The notes under the pieces were generated by a model that did not search any database, was not told the DNA's origin, and saw only the letters and a program-made list of their open reading frames with translations. The position numbers were made by a program, and so were the translations under genes. This document shows, piece by piece, positions 7,582 through 16,714 of a stretch of DNA of 64,000 bases. Each line of letters starts with the position of its first letter. Position 1 is the first letter of the stretch. Source of the stretch: Kribbella sp. NBC_01245 (GTDB lineage: Bacteria; Actinomycetota; Actinomycetes; Propionibacteriales; Kribbellaceae). The stretch covers positions 1,674,001 through 1,738,000 of the forward strand of contig NZ_CP108487.1 in NCBI RefSeq assembly GCF_036226525.1, written 5' to 3'.

Positions 7582-8969
7582 CCACGGCGACCCCAGCCCC
7601 AGCCTCGGCTTCGGCAGACCAGTACGAACGGCGAGGCTGGTACTTCTACGACTGGGCCAACTCGGGTTACGTCACCACTGTTGGCACGGTGCTCTTCGCG
7701 CCGTACCTGACGTCTGTGGCCGAGCAGGCCGCGTGCGGTCGCGCTGGTACGGCGGACGACCCGTGCCGGACCAACCTCGACGTACTCGGCATAGGCATCT
7801 CCCCCGGCTCCCTGGCGTTCTACGTCGTCACGGCGGCCACTCTCATGTCTGCGCTGTTCCTGCCGATCGTGGGCGCTATCGCCGACAGGTCGCCGCGGAA
7901 GAAGCTGTGGATGTGCGGCTTCGCCTGGACCGGGTCACTCGCCGCCTGCTCGATGGTCTTCGTCGCCGGCGATCGCTGGATGCTCGGGGCGTTCCTGCTC
8001 TTCATCGGGCATATCTGTCTGGGCTCATCGATGGTCGTGTACGACGCGATCCTGTGCGATATCGCCGGGCCGGACGAGCGGGATGAGGTGTCGTCCCGTG
8101 GTTGGGCGACCGGCTATCTGGGCGGCTTCATCCTGCTCTCGATCAACCTCGGCGTGGTGACCGGACACGACGCGCTCGGGATCGGACAGGGCCTCGCGGT
8201 GCGGTTGAGCCTGCTGAGCGCGGGGCTCTGGTGGGGTCTGTTCACGCTCGTGCCGTTCATCCGCCTGCGGAATCGCCCGCCGGTCGCCGTTGTGCCGGTC
8301 GCCAAAGGCAGCCGGGCCAGTTTGGTGCGGCAGAGCTTCGGCCAGTTGTTCGCCACCTTGAAGCACGCCAAGACCTATCCGATGACGCTGCTGTTCCTCG
8401 TCGCATACCTGTTCTTCAACGACGGCATCCAGACGGTCATCGCGGTGTCATCGACGTACGGCGAGAAGCAACTCGGCTTCGCGACGCAGGTGCTGATCAT
8501 GACGATCCTGCTGGTGCAGCTGGTCGCGTTCTTCGGCGCGCTGGCGTTCGGGCGGGTCGCCCGGCGGTACGGCAGCCGCCGGACGATCATGGTCGGCCTG
8601 GTGATCTGGATGGGCATCGTGGTGGCGGGCTTCATGCTGCCGAAGGAGGAGATCGTGCCGTTCCTGGCGATGGGCGTCGCGATCGGTGTCGTACTCGGCG
8701 GCACGCAGGCGTTGTCCCGGTCGGCGTTCAGCCAGCTCATCCCGCGCGGCCGCGAGGCGGAGTACTTCAGCCTCTACCAAGCCGGCGAGCGTGGCACGTC
8801 CTGGCTCGGCACGCTCGTCTTCGGCCTGGTCCACCAGATCACCGGCTCGTACCGCCCGGCGATCGTTGCCCTCGGCTTCTTCTTCGTCGTCGGCCTGATC
8901 CTCCTCTCCCGCGTAGACATGCGCCGGGGCATCACCGAAGCCGGCAACACCCAACCCACCGTCGTCTAG
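7578..8969 (+). CDS. MFS transporter of the UMF1/Atg22-like family
   Basis: A 463-aa polytopic membrane protein with about 12 hydrophobic segments. It opens with GWYFYDWANSGYVTT, the hallmark of the Atg22/UMF1 branch of the major facilitator superfamily, and has MFS loops such as GAIADRSPRKK. ATG 7578 overlaps the stop of the GDPD gene by four bases. Family members export amino acids or unknown metabolites. Pairing with GDPD hints at moving a phospholipid breakdown product, but no substrate can be assigned. Its stop overlaps tail-to-tail with the minus-strand gene ending at 8966. Confidence 0.85.
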   Translation: MTTATPAPASASADQYERRGWYFYDWANSGYVTTVGTVLFAPYLTSVAEQAACGRAGTADDPCRTNLDVLGIGISPGSLAFYVVTAATLMSALFLPIVGAIADRSPRKKLWMCGFAWTGSLAACSMVFVAGDRWMLGAFLLFIGHICLGSSMVVYDAILCDIAGPDERDEVSSRGWATGYLGGFILLSINLGVVTGHDALGIGQGLAVRLSLLSAGLWWGLFTLVPFIRLRNRPPVAVVPVAKGSRASLVRQSFGQLFATLKHAKTYPMTLLFLVAYLFFNDGIQTVIAVSSTYGEKQLGFATQVLIMTILLVQLVAFFGALAFGRVARRYGSRRTIMVGLVIWMGIVVAGFMLPKEEIVPFLAMGVAIGVVLGGTQALSRSAFSQLIPRGREAEYFSLYQAGERGTSWLGTLVFGLVHQITGSYRPAIVALGFFFVVGLILLSRVDMRRGITEAGNTQPTVV

Positions 8970-9460
8970 CGGGGCGAAGCGCCAGGGCGCATCAGGGTGG
9001 TGCCGCCTTGGCGGACGGTGGTCGCGGTCAGGCCACCGTCGCTCGGTGTACCGCTGACGACGACCTGCTCGCCGGTCTTGAGGTCGGTCGCCTTGCCCTT
9101 GTCGGTGATCTCGATGGCGGTCTCGCCGGTGAGCTTGACCGTGACGTCGCCGGTGGCGGTCTTGACGACGAGCTCGCTGCTCGTGGCCGACACCACGGTC
9201 CCCACGGTGGCGTTCTGGCCGGCGCCCTGCCCCTGACCCCGGAACCCGTAGCCTCGCGGTCCTTGTTGCGAAGCGGCAGGCGCAGCGTCGTCCGCGCCGA
9301 GTGCCGCGTGCAGGCCGGCACCAGCCGCTCCCCCGGCGGCGAGCACGACGACGCCGGCCAGGACGGCGGTTGCCAGCGGCAACTTCAGGGTCTTCCGGGG
9401 CTGTAGCGCCTCGTTGCCGACGACAATCGACTCGAAGTCGTCGGGCTGGTTGCTGGACAT
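8966..9460 (-). CDS. Membrane-anchored DUF5666-like protein (last gene of the MacAB-type operon)
   Basis: A 164-aa protein. ATG 9460 is preferred because GAGAGG lies 6 nt upstream, although the frame extends to 9577. A cytosolic stretch (residues 1-28) is followed by one transmembrane helix (LATAVLAGVVVLAAGGAAGAG), a Gln/Gly-rich linker (RGQGQGAGQ) and a small beta domain. The domain has the pattern VGTVVSATSSELVVKT...VKLTGETAIEI...DLKTGEQVVVSG, as in DUF5666 proteins. The extracytoplasmic role is unknown. A protein with the same plan is encoded at 61122-61679, and both loci share an upstream repeated operator. Confidence 0.7.
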   Translation of the reverse strand: MSSNQPDDFESIVVGNEALQPRKTLKLPLATAVLAGVVVLAAGGAAGAGLHAALGADDAAPAASQQGPRGYGFRGQGQGAGQNATVGTVVSATSSELVVKTATGDVTVKLTGETAIEITDKGKATDLKTGEQVVVSGTPSDGGLTATTVRQGGTTLMRPGASPR

Positions 9461-9482
9461 GGCGGAACCTCTCTCAGTGGAA

Positions 9483-10714
<1,232 letters not shown>

Positions 10715-10715
<1 letters not shown>

Positions 10716-11413
10716 CAGCCGGTCACCTCGTCCCGCACGATCCGGCCATCGGCGACGACCACGACCCGGCGGGCCCGTTCGGCCACGTCGGCCTCGTGCG
10801 TGATGACCACGACGGTGCGCCCGCCCTGGTTCACCTGGTCGAACATGTCCAGTACGTCGGCGGTGGACCGGGCGTCGAGATTGCCCGTCGGCTCATCCGC
10901 GAGCAACAGCTTCGGGCCCGTCGCGAGAGCCCGCGCGATCGCCACGCGTTGCTGCTGGCCACCGGACAACTCGTTCGGCTTGTGCCTGGCGCGATCCGCG
11001 AGCCCGACCATGGCCAGCGCGCGCTCGGCCCGGCCGCGTCGTTCGGCCCGGCGCAGTCCGGCGTACGTGAGCGGCAGTTCGACGTTGGCCAGCGCGGTCG
11101 TACGTGGAATCAGGTTGAACGACTGGAAGACGAAACCGATCTTCCGGCCCCGGATCAACGCCTGCTGGTCGGCCGTCAAACTCGCCACGTCGGACCCGTC
11201 GAGCCGGTACTCGCCCCGGCTCGGTACGTCGAGGCAGCCCAGGATGTTCATCAGCGTCGACTTGCCCGAACCGGATGAGCCCATCACCGCGACGTACTCC
11301 CCGGTCCGCACCCTCAGGTTGATCCCGCGCAAGGCGTGCACGGCGGCCGGCCCGGCGCCGTACGTCTTGATCACCTCGCGTACGTCGATGACCGGAGGCG
11401 TTTCACCGGACAC
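10715..11413 (-). CDS. MacB/LolD-type ABC transporter ATP-binding protein
   Basis: A 232-aa nucleotide-binding subunit with Walker A GSSGSGKST, Q-loop FVFQSFNLIPRT, signature LSGGQQQRVAIARAL, Walker B LLLADEPTGNLD and H-loop VVITHE. The LIPR segment after the Q-loop is typical of MacB/LolD/FtsE-like exporters. It energises the permease encoded just downstream. The start lies 11 bases inside the adaptor gene's 3' end and its stop overlaps the permease start, so the three genes are one translationally coupled operon. Confidence 0.92.
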
Positions 11414-12728
11414 GGACGACGCCTCCGCCCGGCTGCTGCGGCAATTGCCCCTGCTGCCCGAGTTGGCCTTGCTGGCCCTGTCTGCCGCCTTGGCCGAGTT
11501 GGCCGGTTTGGCCGGTGCCGCCGCCGATGGCGCCTTGGATCAGCTCGACGCGGTCGGACTCGGTCAGGCCGGAGGTGACCTGGGTGAAGCTGTCGCCGCG
11601 TACGCCCAAGGTCACCTCGCGACTGCCGCCGCCGTCGGCCAGCGTGACCGTGTGCGTGGTGCCGGAGGTCGTGATGGCGGTCGTCGGGATGTAGAGCGCG
11701 TTCGCCGCCTTGGCCGTGACGACCGAGACCGTCGCGGTCTGGCCGATGCGCGCCTGGGCCGGCTTCTTCGCGAAGGTGAAGGTGGCCGCGTACGAGACGA
11801 CGCCGTTCGTGGTCGTCGGAGTGGGCGACACCTCGGCCAGGGTGGCGGGGAGGTTGGTGTCGGGTGCGGCGTTGAGCACCACCGTCGCCGACTGCTTAGC
11901 CTTGATCTTGAGCGCGTCGGCCTCGGGGAAGGACGCCGTCACCACCAGGCTGGACAGATTCGCGATCTCCACGAAGCCGGTTGCGGCTGCGCTTTCGGTT
12001 GATCCCTGGGCAGTACTTCCCTGAGCCGTGCTGCCCTGAGAGCTGGACGCCTGAGAGCTCGACGCCTGGGAGCCGACCTCGCCGTTGACCGCGATGATCG
12101 TGCCGCCGATCGGCGCGCGCAGGGTGGTCGCCGCCACCGCGTCTTCGGCCGCCTCGACCGCCTGGTCGGCCTGCTCCTTGTCGGCGCGCGCCCGGGCGAG
12201 GCTGGCCGTCGCACTCGTCACGGATACGCCGCCTTGTTGGGCCTGCGCCTGGGTCTGGGTTGGCTGCGGGCTTGGCGTGGCCGTCGCCGCTGCCGCCTCG
12301 GCCTCCTCCTCGGCTTCCGCAGCCTCTTCGGCCTCGGCGAGCGTCTCCTCGGCGGCCGTGACGGAGTTGGCCGCCGCGATCTGGTTCTGCTGGGCGATGC
12401 GCAGTTCGCGCTGGGCCGGCGCCGGGTCGATCCGGGCGATCGCCGCGTTCTTGGCGACGACCTGCCCGACCTTCACCAGTACGGCGGTCACGGTGCCAGA
12501 GGTGGCGAACTGTGGCGAGGCCGTCTGCGAACTCTGCAACGTCCCGCTCGAGCTCACCGTCGATGTCACCTCCCCGCGAGCGACCTGCACGGCCGGGCGG
12601 ACTGCTGCCGCCTGCGGTTCGGGCCGGAAGAAGATCAGATAAGCGGTGACAGCGATCGCGAGCAGGATCGCGACGAGTATCACGTTCACGGCGTTGAGGC
12701 CGCGGATACGCGAGCGAGGGAGAACCAT
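11403..12728 (-). CDS. MacA-like periplasmic-adaptor (membrane fusion) protein
   Basis: A 441-aa protein with one N-terminal membrane helix (about 14-33). A biotinyl-lipoyl-like hairpin follows (SGTVTAVLVKVGQVV...LRAPIGGTIIAVNGEVG), flanking an Ala/Glu-rich coiled coil, then beta-barrel and proximal domains (LYIPTTAITTSG...DRVELIQG). This is the adaptor architecture of MacA/HlyD proteins. Two low-complexity tracts stand out: a Q-A-S-S-S/Q-G-S-T repeat near residue 225 inside the lipoyl half, and a Gly/Gln-rich tail. It is the first gene of the operon that continues into the ATPase, permease and DUF5666-like protein. A perfect 11-bp tandem repeat lies 40 nt upstream. Confidence 0.88.
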   Translation of the reverse strand: MVLPRSRIRGLNAVNVILVAILLAIAVTAYLIFFRPEPQAAAVRPAVQVARGEVTSTVSSSGTLQSSQTASPQFATSGTVTAVLVKVGQVVAKNAAIARIDPAPAQRELRIAQQNQIAAANSVTAAEETLAEAEEAAEAEEEAEAAAATATPSPQPTQTQAQAQQGGVSVTSATASLARARADKEQADQAVEAAEDAVAATTLRAPIGGTIIAVNGEVGSQASSSQASSSQGSTAQGSTAQGSTESAAATGFVEIANLSSLVVTASFPEADALKIKAKQSATVVLNAAPDTNLPATLAEVSPTPTTTNGVVSYAATFTFAKKPAQARIGQTATVSVVTAKAANALYIPTTAITTSGTTHTVTLADGGGSREVTLGVRGDSFTQVTSGLTESDRVELIQGAIGGGTGQTGQLGQGGRQGQQGQLGQQGQLPQQPGGGVVRVR

Positions 12729-12768
12729 GAGCGAAACTTAGGGATCCACCCTGAGGAAACGATCCCGA

Positions 12769-12790
12769 CCACCTGGCAACCACCTGGCAA
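12769..12790 (-). promoter_or_regulatory. Perfect 11-bp tandem direct repeat, predicted response-regulator operator
   Basis: The minus strand carries TTGCCAGGTGG twice in exact tandem (12790-12780 and 12779-12769), ending 40 nt before the adaptor start codon. Head-to-tail 11-bp spacing is the binding geometry of OmpR/PhoB-family regulators. The same TTGCCAGG pair at the same spacing occurs at 61004-61025. In both places a (T/C)CT(T/C)AGG element starts 17 nt after the second TTGCCA, as a -35/-10 pair might. Confidence 0.65.
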
Positions 12791-12825
12791 TGTCACGTCC
12801 GGCGCATCCGCCGTGTCGTGCGGGT

Positions 12826-13074
12826 ATGAACACCACCTATCGACAGGTCGTCCTCGGCCTCTCCATCCTGCTCGGCCTTTTCGTCGGCGGCTGGGCGGCC
12901 TTCTTCCCACGCGCGTTCTACGACGACTTCCCGGGCGCCACGCTGGCCTGGGTCTCGGTCGACGTGGTGGGCAATGTCGTATCCCTGAGCGTGAGTCTCG
13001 CGTTCGGCATCATCCTGCTGCTGCCGTACCGCACCCCATCCCCGGCCGCGGCTGGCGAGAAGGTGGCGCGATGA
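12826..13074 (+). CDS. Small two-helix membrane protein
   Basis: An 82-aa protein starting at ATG 12826, with two hydrophobic segments (LGLSILLGLFVGGWAAFF and VVGNVVSLSVSLAFGIILLL) joined by PRAFYDDFPGATLAWVSVD. The middle seems short for this kind of protein, so an internal deletion is possible; that is only an impression. Its stop overlaps the start of the SDR gene (ATGA at 13071-13074), indicating coupling. Function unknown. Confidence 0.65.
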   Translation: MNTTYRQVVLGLSILLGLFVGGWAAFFPRAFYDDFPGATLAWVSVDVVGNVVSLSVSLAFGIILLLPYRTPSPAAAGEKVAR

Positions 13075-13814
13075 GAGTCGCGGTCGCGGGTGGCACCGGC
13101 GTGGTCGGGCGGTACGTCGTACGGGCGCTGGCCGATCGTGGGCACGAGACGGTCACGATGTCGCGGTCGACGGGCGTGGACGTCTACACCGGCGACGGCC
13201 TCGATCGGGCGTTGACGGGCGTCGACGCGGTCATCGATGTGGCGAGCGTCCAGACGATGAGGCGGAAGGTGGCGGTCGACTTCTTCGGTACGACGACGGC
13301 CAACCTGCTCCGCGCCGAGCGGGAAGCCGATGTCGGGCATCACGTGTTGCTGTCGATCGTCGGGATCGACGACATGCCGTCCGGGTACTACGCGGGCAAA
13401 GTCGCGCAGGAGACCTTGGTCACGGCCGGAGAGGTCCCGTGGAGCATCGTCCGGGCGACGCAGTTCCACGAATTCCTGGCGCAGCTGCTGCGACGCGCCC
13501 GAGTCGGTCCGGTCGCGCTGATCCCGCGCCTCAAGGTCGAGACCGTCGCCGCGCGCGAAGTCGCCGAAGTCCTGGTCGACCTCGTCGAGGCGGGCCCGTC
13601 CGGCCGAACGCCCGATCTCGGTGGGCCACAGGTGGCCCGGTTGGACCAATTGGCCAAGACCTATTTGCGTACGACGGGTCAGCGCACGCCTCTCGTCGGC
13701 GTACCGATGCCTGGTCGTTTCGGGGCGCTGGTGACCGGCCCCGGCAGCCGCCACGGGCGGATCACGTTCGACGAGTGGCTGCTCGGGGACGGACGTGACG
13801 TATTCGGTGGATGA
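13071..13814 (+). CDS. NAD(P)H-binding atypical SDR (NmrA-like)
   Basis: A 247-aa protein starting MRVAVAGGTGVVGRYVVRAL, the GxxGxxG Rossmann motif of NmrA/complex-I-like SDRs. It continues with DGLDRALTGVDAVIDVAS and the substrate-side stretch YYAGKVAQETLV...WSIVRATQFHEF. The canonical YxxxK is approximated by YYAGK. Proteins of this type act as oxidoreductases or redox-sensing NAD(P)H binders. Translation is coupled to the small membrane protein upstream, and 227 nt separate it from rbpA. Confidence 0.83.
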   Translation: MRVAVAGGTGVVGRYVVRALADRGHETVTMSRSTGVDVYTGDGLDRALTGVDAVIDVASVQTMRRKVAVDFFGTTTANLLRAEREADVGHHVLLSIVGIDDMPSGYYAGKVAQETLVTAGEVPWSIVRATQFHEFLAQLLRRARVGPVALIPRLKVETVAAREVAEVLVDLVEAGPSGRTPDLGGPQVARLDQLAKTYLRTTGQRTPLVGVPMPGRFGALVTGPGSRHGRITFDEWLLGDGRDVFGG

Positions 13815-13985
13815 TGTTCCGAACCTCCTGCGGACGAGTCGCGTCTACCTCTTCGGGACCCGGCACAGTCAATGACCGTGCGTGACAGTTCCGTAACACC
13901 GGATGACGGCTGGATGACAACGAAGGTCCGCGATCGGGTGTCGGAGGCCGTCAGGTGCATGGCGGGTCCGTGAGCATGCGAAAAT

Positions 13986-14012
13986 GGGAATCATCCGGGC
14001 CGACCGACCGTT
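13986..14012 (+). promoter_or_regulatory. Predicted sigma-R/SigH-type promoter of rbpA
   Basis: GGGAAT at 13986-13991 and GTT at 14010-14012 are separated by exactly 18 nt. This equals the published Streptomyces sigma-R consensus (GGAAT-N18-GTT) for thiol-oxidative stress genes. Transcription would start about 23 nt before the ATG at 14042. In Streptomyces rbpA is itself a known sigma-R target, which fits. GGAGG at 14031-14035 is the ribosome binding site. Confidence 0.7.
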
Positions 14013-14041
14013 GACCCGGATGACGAACTCGGAGGTTTGAC

Positions 14042-14422
14042 ATGTCTAATCGCGTACTGCGTGGTTCGGGGCTGGGTGGGGTCAGCTTCGAGGATGACCG
14101 TGGCGTGGAATTCGCGCCGCGGCAGATGATCAGCTACGACTGCCCTCGCGGTCACGTGGTCGAGGTCACCATGGCGCACGATGCCGAGGTGCCCGCGGTC
14201 TGGGAGTGCCCGCACTGCGGTAGCGAGGCCGCCCGCTCGACCGGCGAGAAGCCCGAGCCCAAGCAGGAGAAGCCGGCGCGTACGCACTGGGACATGCTGC
14301 GCGAGCGTCGCAGCATCTCGGAGCTGGAGGAGCTGCTCGCCGAGCGGGTCCAGCTGCTCCGCGCGGGTGAGATCGGCCCGGCGCACCTGCACCGCGCTAC
14401 CCGCTCCAAGAAGACCGCCTGA
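14042..14422 (+). CDS. rbpA: RNA polymerase-binding protein RbpA
   Basis: A 126-aa protein recognisable along its whole length. It begins MSNRVLRGSGLGGVSFEDD, has a zinc-ribbon-like core (YDCPRGH...WECPHCGSEA), and ends in a helical sigma-interaction region (THWDMLRERRSISELEELLAERV). RbpA binds core polymerase and the principal sigma factor and stabilises the open complex in actinobacteria. It has a strong ribosome binding site 6 nt upstream, a sigma-R-type promoter and a hairpin terminator, so it is transcribed alone. Its proximity to lnt/ppm1/fxsA recalls the neighbourhood of the mycobacterial orthologue. Confidence 0.97.
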   Translation: MSNRVLRGSGLGGVSFEDDRGVEFAPRQMISYDCPRGHVVEVTMAHDAEVPAVWECPHCGSEAARSTGEKPEPKQEKPARTHWDMLRERRSISELEELLAERVQLLRAGEIGPAHLHRATRSKKTA

Positions 14423-14462
14423 CCAACACCGGCCGCAGTTAGGCCAACCCGAACCACCGAAG

Positions 14463-14490
14463 GGCCGTTTCCGCATCCGCGGGAACGGCC
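14463..14490 (+). terminator. Rho-independent terminator after rbpA
   Basis: A 12-bp stem (GGCCGTTTCCGC / GCGGGAACGGCC, one G-T pair) with loop ATCC, followed by TTTCACCTTT. It lies 40 nt after the rbpA stop and before the convergent regulator gene, so it may serve both. Confidence 0.8.
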
Positions 14491-14519
14491 TTTCACCTTT
14501 GGCGGTGTGGGCGCTTTGC

Positions 14520-15371
14520 CTAGTGAGTTGTCCGGGCGATCGCGGCGAGTTGGAGTTTGGTCTCGTCGGCGCTGCCGGGTACGGCGGTCATGATCACGAT
14601 CTTGAGCTCGGAGTCGCCGTCGGTCAGCACGTCGCAGTCCACCTCGACCGGTCCCACCGAGGGGTGCTCGATCGTTTTATGGTCCTCGCGGTGAGCGGCG
14701 ACCGTACCGCTCGCCCATAGTTCGGCGAACCGCTGGTTGCCGCTCAATGCTCGGATCAGCTCGGCCAGGCGTTTGTCGTCAGGGAAGCGGCCGGTCGCGC
14801 GGCGCAGGTCGGACACGACAACGGCGTCGGTTGCGTCCCTGTCCTCTTCGATGACTGGCCATGGTGACAGCTGACCAGTACTGGCACCCACCGGGAACCT
14901 GTCGCGGGCGAAATTGCGCAGGTGCGGTGCCGACGAAGACGGATCGCCCAGCAGCGCGGCCCAACTGCGGTTCCACCAGATCAGCTGCCAATCCGCTGCG
15001 AACACGCCGACCGCGACGTCCCCGAGCCGGGTGAGCACACGCTGAACGCCGGGTGGGATGTGGCAGGAGATCGCGCCGTCCGCCGGCGGGACGAGGTGGG
15101 CCAGCCGGTACAGGTGATCCCGCTCGGCGATCGTCAGCTGCAGCGCACGCGCAAGCGACGCGACCACCTGTGCCGAGGGCGTCGTGGCTCGTCCCTGCTC
15201 GAGGCGTACGACGTAATCGACCGACACCCCGGCCAGTTCGGCGAGCTCCTCGCGGCGTAGGCCGATCGCGCGGCGCGCCTGGCCGACCGGCAACGCCGCC
15301 GCCGATGGGGGCAAGCGATCCCGCCACGTGCGGATCATCGCGCCAAGCCCGGTGCCGGACGTCGTGGTCAT
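14520..15371 (-). CDS. XRE-family regulator with MmyB-like ligand-binding domain
   Basis: A 283-aa protein. The helix-turn-helix (residues about 30-85) contains GLRREELAELAGVSVDYVVRLEQG, followed by the MmyB-like PAS-related domain (VLTRLGDVAVGVFAADWQLIWWNRSWAALLGD). Members repress or activate a divergently encoded short-chain dehydrogenase, probably sensing a small lipophilic ligand, and that arrangement is present here. ATG 15371 is favoured over the ATG 9 nt upstream because AGGAAG sits 9 nt before it, and directly against the earlier ATG. The frame is open further upstream but overlaps the divergent gene. Confidence 0.87.
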   Translation of the reverse strand: MTTTSGTGLGAMIRTWRDRLPPSAAALPVGQARRAIGLRREELAELAGVSVDYVVRLEQGRATTPSAQVVASLARALQLTIAERDHLYRLAHLVPPADGAISCHIPPGVQRVLTRLGDVAVGVFAADWQLIWWNRSWAALLGDPSSSAPHLRNFARDRFPVGASTGQLSPWPVIEEDRDATDAVVVSDLRRATGRFPDDKRLAELIRALSGNQRFAELWASGTVAAHREDHKTIEHPSVGPVEVDCDVLTDGDSELKIVIMTAVPGSADETKLQLAAIARTTH

Positions 15372-15399
15372 GACGCCCATCTTCCTGCATCTCGCGAGG

Positions 15400-15430
15400 T
15401 CGAGGGTGGTACTGCTGCTCCTACCGTCGA
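15400..15430. promoter_or_regulatory. Imperfect palindrome between the MmyB-type regulator and the SDR gene
   Basis: TCGAGGGTGG (15400-15409) and CTACCGTCGA (15421-15430) are reverse complements at 8 of 10 positions. They sit in the 103-nt divergent promoter region, where a shared operator would be expected. This is a candidate binding site only. Confidence 0.35.
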
Positions 15431-15474
15431 GGCGTCCCTGGCCGGACGCCCACGGGCAACCGAGCATTGACGAC

Positions 15475-16173
15475 ATGACGATCATCTTCATCACAGGCGC
15501 GAACAAGGGACTCGGCCGCGAGACCGCCCGTCGCCTCATCGAACTCGGTCACACCGTGCTGGTCGGCGCCCGCAACCCCGAACAGGGCGCGGAGGCCGCC
15601 GCGACGCTCGGCGCGCGGTTCGTCCCGATCGACGTCACCGACGACGCGTCCGTCACCGCCGCGGCCGCGGATGTCGCCGAACACGAGGGCGCGATCGACG
15701 TACTGATCAACAACGCCGGCATCATCGGCTCCTCCGGCGATCCCGGCACGCTGACCGGTGCCGACGCCCTCGGTGTCTTCGACGTCAACCTCGCCGGTGT
15801 GGTCCGTACGACGGCCGCGTTCCTGCCGCTGCTGCGCCGATCGTCAGACCCGGTCATCGTCAATGTGAGCAGCGGAATGGGCTCGCTCGCGTACACCCAC
15901 GACCCGTCGCGGGCCGAGTCTGCTGCCATCGCGCCGCTCTACGCCGCGTCGAAGGCAGCGCTCACGATGCTGACCACCCAATACGCCAAAGCGATGAAGG
16001 ACATCCGCATCAATGCCGCTGATCCGGGCTACACGGCGACCGACCTCAACGGCCACAGCGGCTACCAGACCGTTGCCGAAGGCACCGATGCGATCGTCCG
16101 CCTCGCCACCGAAGAACCCGGCGCCGGCTCCGGACGCTTCGTGGACCGAGCCGGTGAGATTGCATGGTCTTGA
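15475..16173 (+). CDS. Short-chain dehydrogenase/reductase
   Basis: A 232-aa classical SDR with TGANKGLG (cofactor glycine motif, residues 7-14), NNAG (IDVLINNAGIIG), catalytic Ser in IVNVSSGMG, and YAASKAAL (Tyr/Lys). NADPH preference is suggested by the Lys in TGANKGLG and ARN after strand 2. ATG 15475 starts at the fold boundary. It is divergent from an MmyB-type regulator, which probably controls it. The substrate is unknown. A cupin gene follows 31 nt later and is likely co-transcribed. Confidence 0.88.
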   Translation: MTIIFITGANKGLGRETARRLIELGHTVLVGARNPEQGAEAAATLGARFVPIDVTDDASVTAAAADVAEHEGAIDVLINNAGIIGSSGDPGTLTGADALGVFDVNLAGVVRTTAAFLPLLRRSSDPVIVNVSSGMGSLAYTHDPSRAESAAIAPLYAASKAALTMLTTQYAKAMKDIRINAADPGYTATDLNGHSGYQTVAEGTDAIVRLATEEPGAGSGRFVDRAGEIAWS

Positions 16174-16204
16174 GCGTTGGCGAATCACCAAACACTGGAG
16201 CGAC

Positions 16205-16711
16205 ATGAGCCTTCCCCAGCCTGACGCCAATGATCCACGCAACAGCACGGGCGGCGGCATTTATGTGCCCGCCAATGAGGGTCTGCAGCGCTGGTTCTCC
16301 GGCGACGTCTATAGCGTGAAACTGACCGCCGCGGATACCAACGGCTCGATCGGCATCGTGCAAGCGTCGGTGCCGCCCGGCGGCGGACCGATCCCCCACA
16401 CTCACGTGGACCAGGACGAGACCTTCTACCTGCTCAACGGCGAACTGGAGTTCCTCGACGGCGACCGGACCTTCCTGGCGCGGACCGGTGACCTCGTCCA
16501 CATCCCGCGTCAGATGCGGCACCGGTTTCTGAACGTCGGCTTCCACACTGCCCAATTGCTCTTCCTCTACACGCCCGGTGGCTCGGAGGGGCTCTTCGTC
16601 GACGGCGGGGACGAACCGCGCCCAGGCGTGCAGGTCGAGGCCTGGGGACCCGAGCGGTTCCAGACCCAAGGCATGCAGGACTTGTACGTCAAGTACGGGG
16701 TTGAGACCTGA
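16205..16711 (+). CDS. Cupin-domain protein
   Basis: A 168-aa single-domain cupin. The first motif is PHTHVDQDETFYLLNGELEF (His-x-His-x5-Glu), and the second includes GDLVHIPRQMRHRF with the metal-binding His. It resembles quercetin-dioxygenase-like or mannose-isomerase-like small cupins that bind Fe, Mn or Ni. It follows the SDR and may modify the same unknown metabolite. Its stop is only 3 nt from the stop of the convergent acetyltransferase gene. Confidence 0.83.
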   Translation: MSLPQPDANDPRNSTGGGIYVPANEGLQRWFSGDVYSVKLTAADTNGSIGIVQASVPPGGGPIPHTHVDQDETFYLLNGELEFLDGDRTFLARTGDLVHIPRQMRHRFLNVGFHTAQLLFLYTPGGSEGLFVDGGDEPRPGVQVEAWGPERFQTQGMQDLYVKYGVET

Positions 16712-16714
16712 GGG

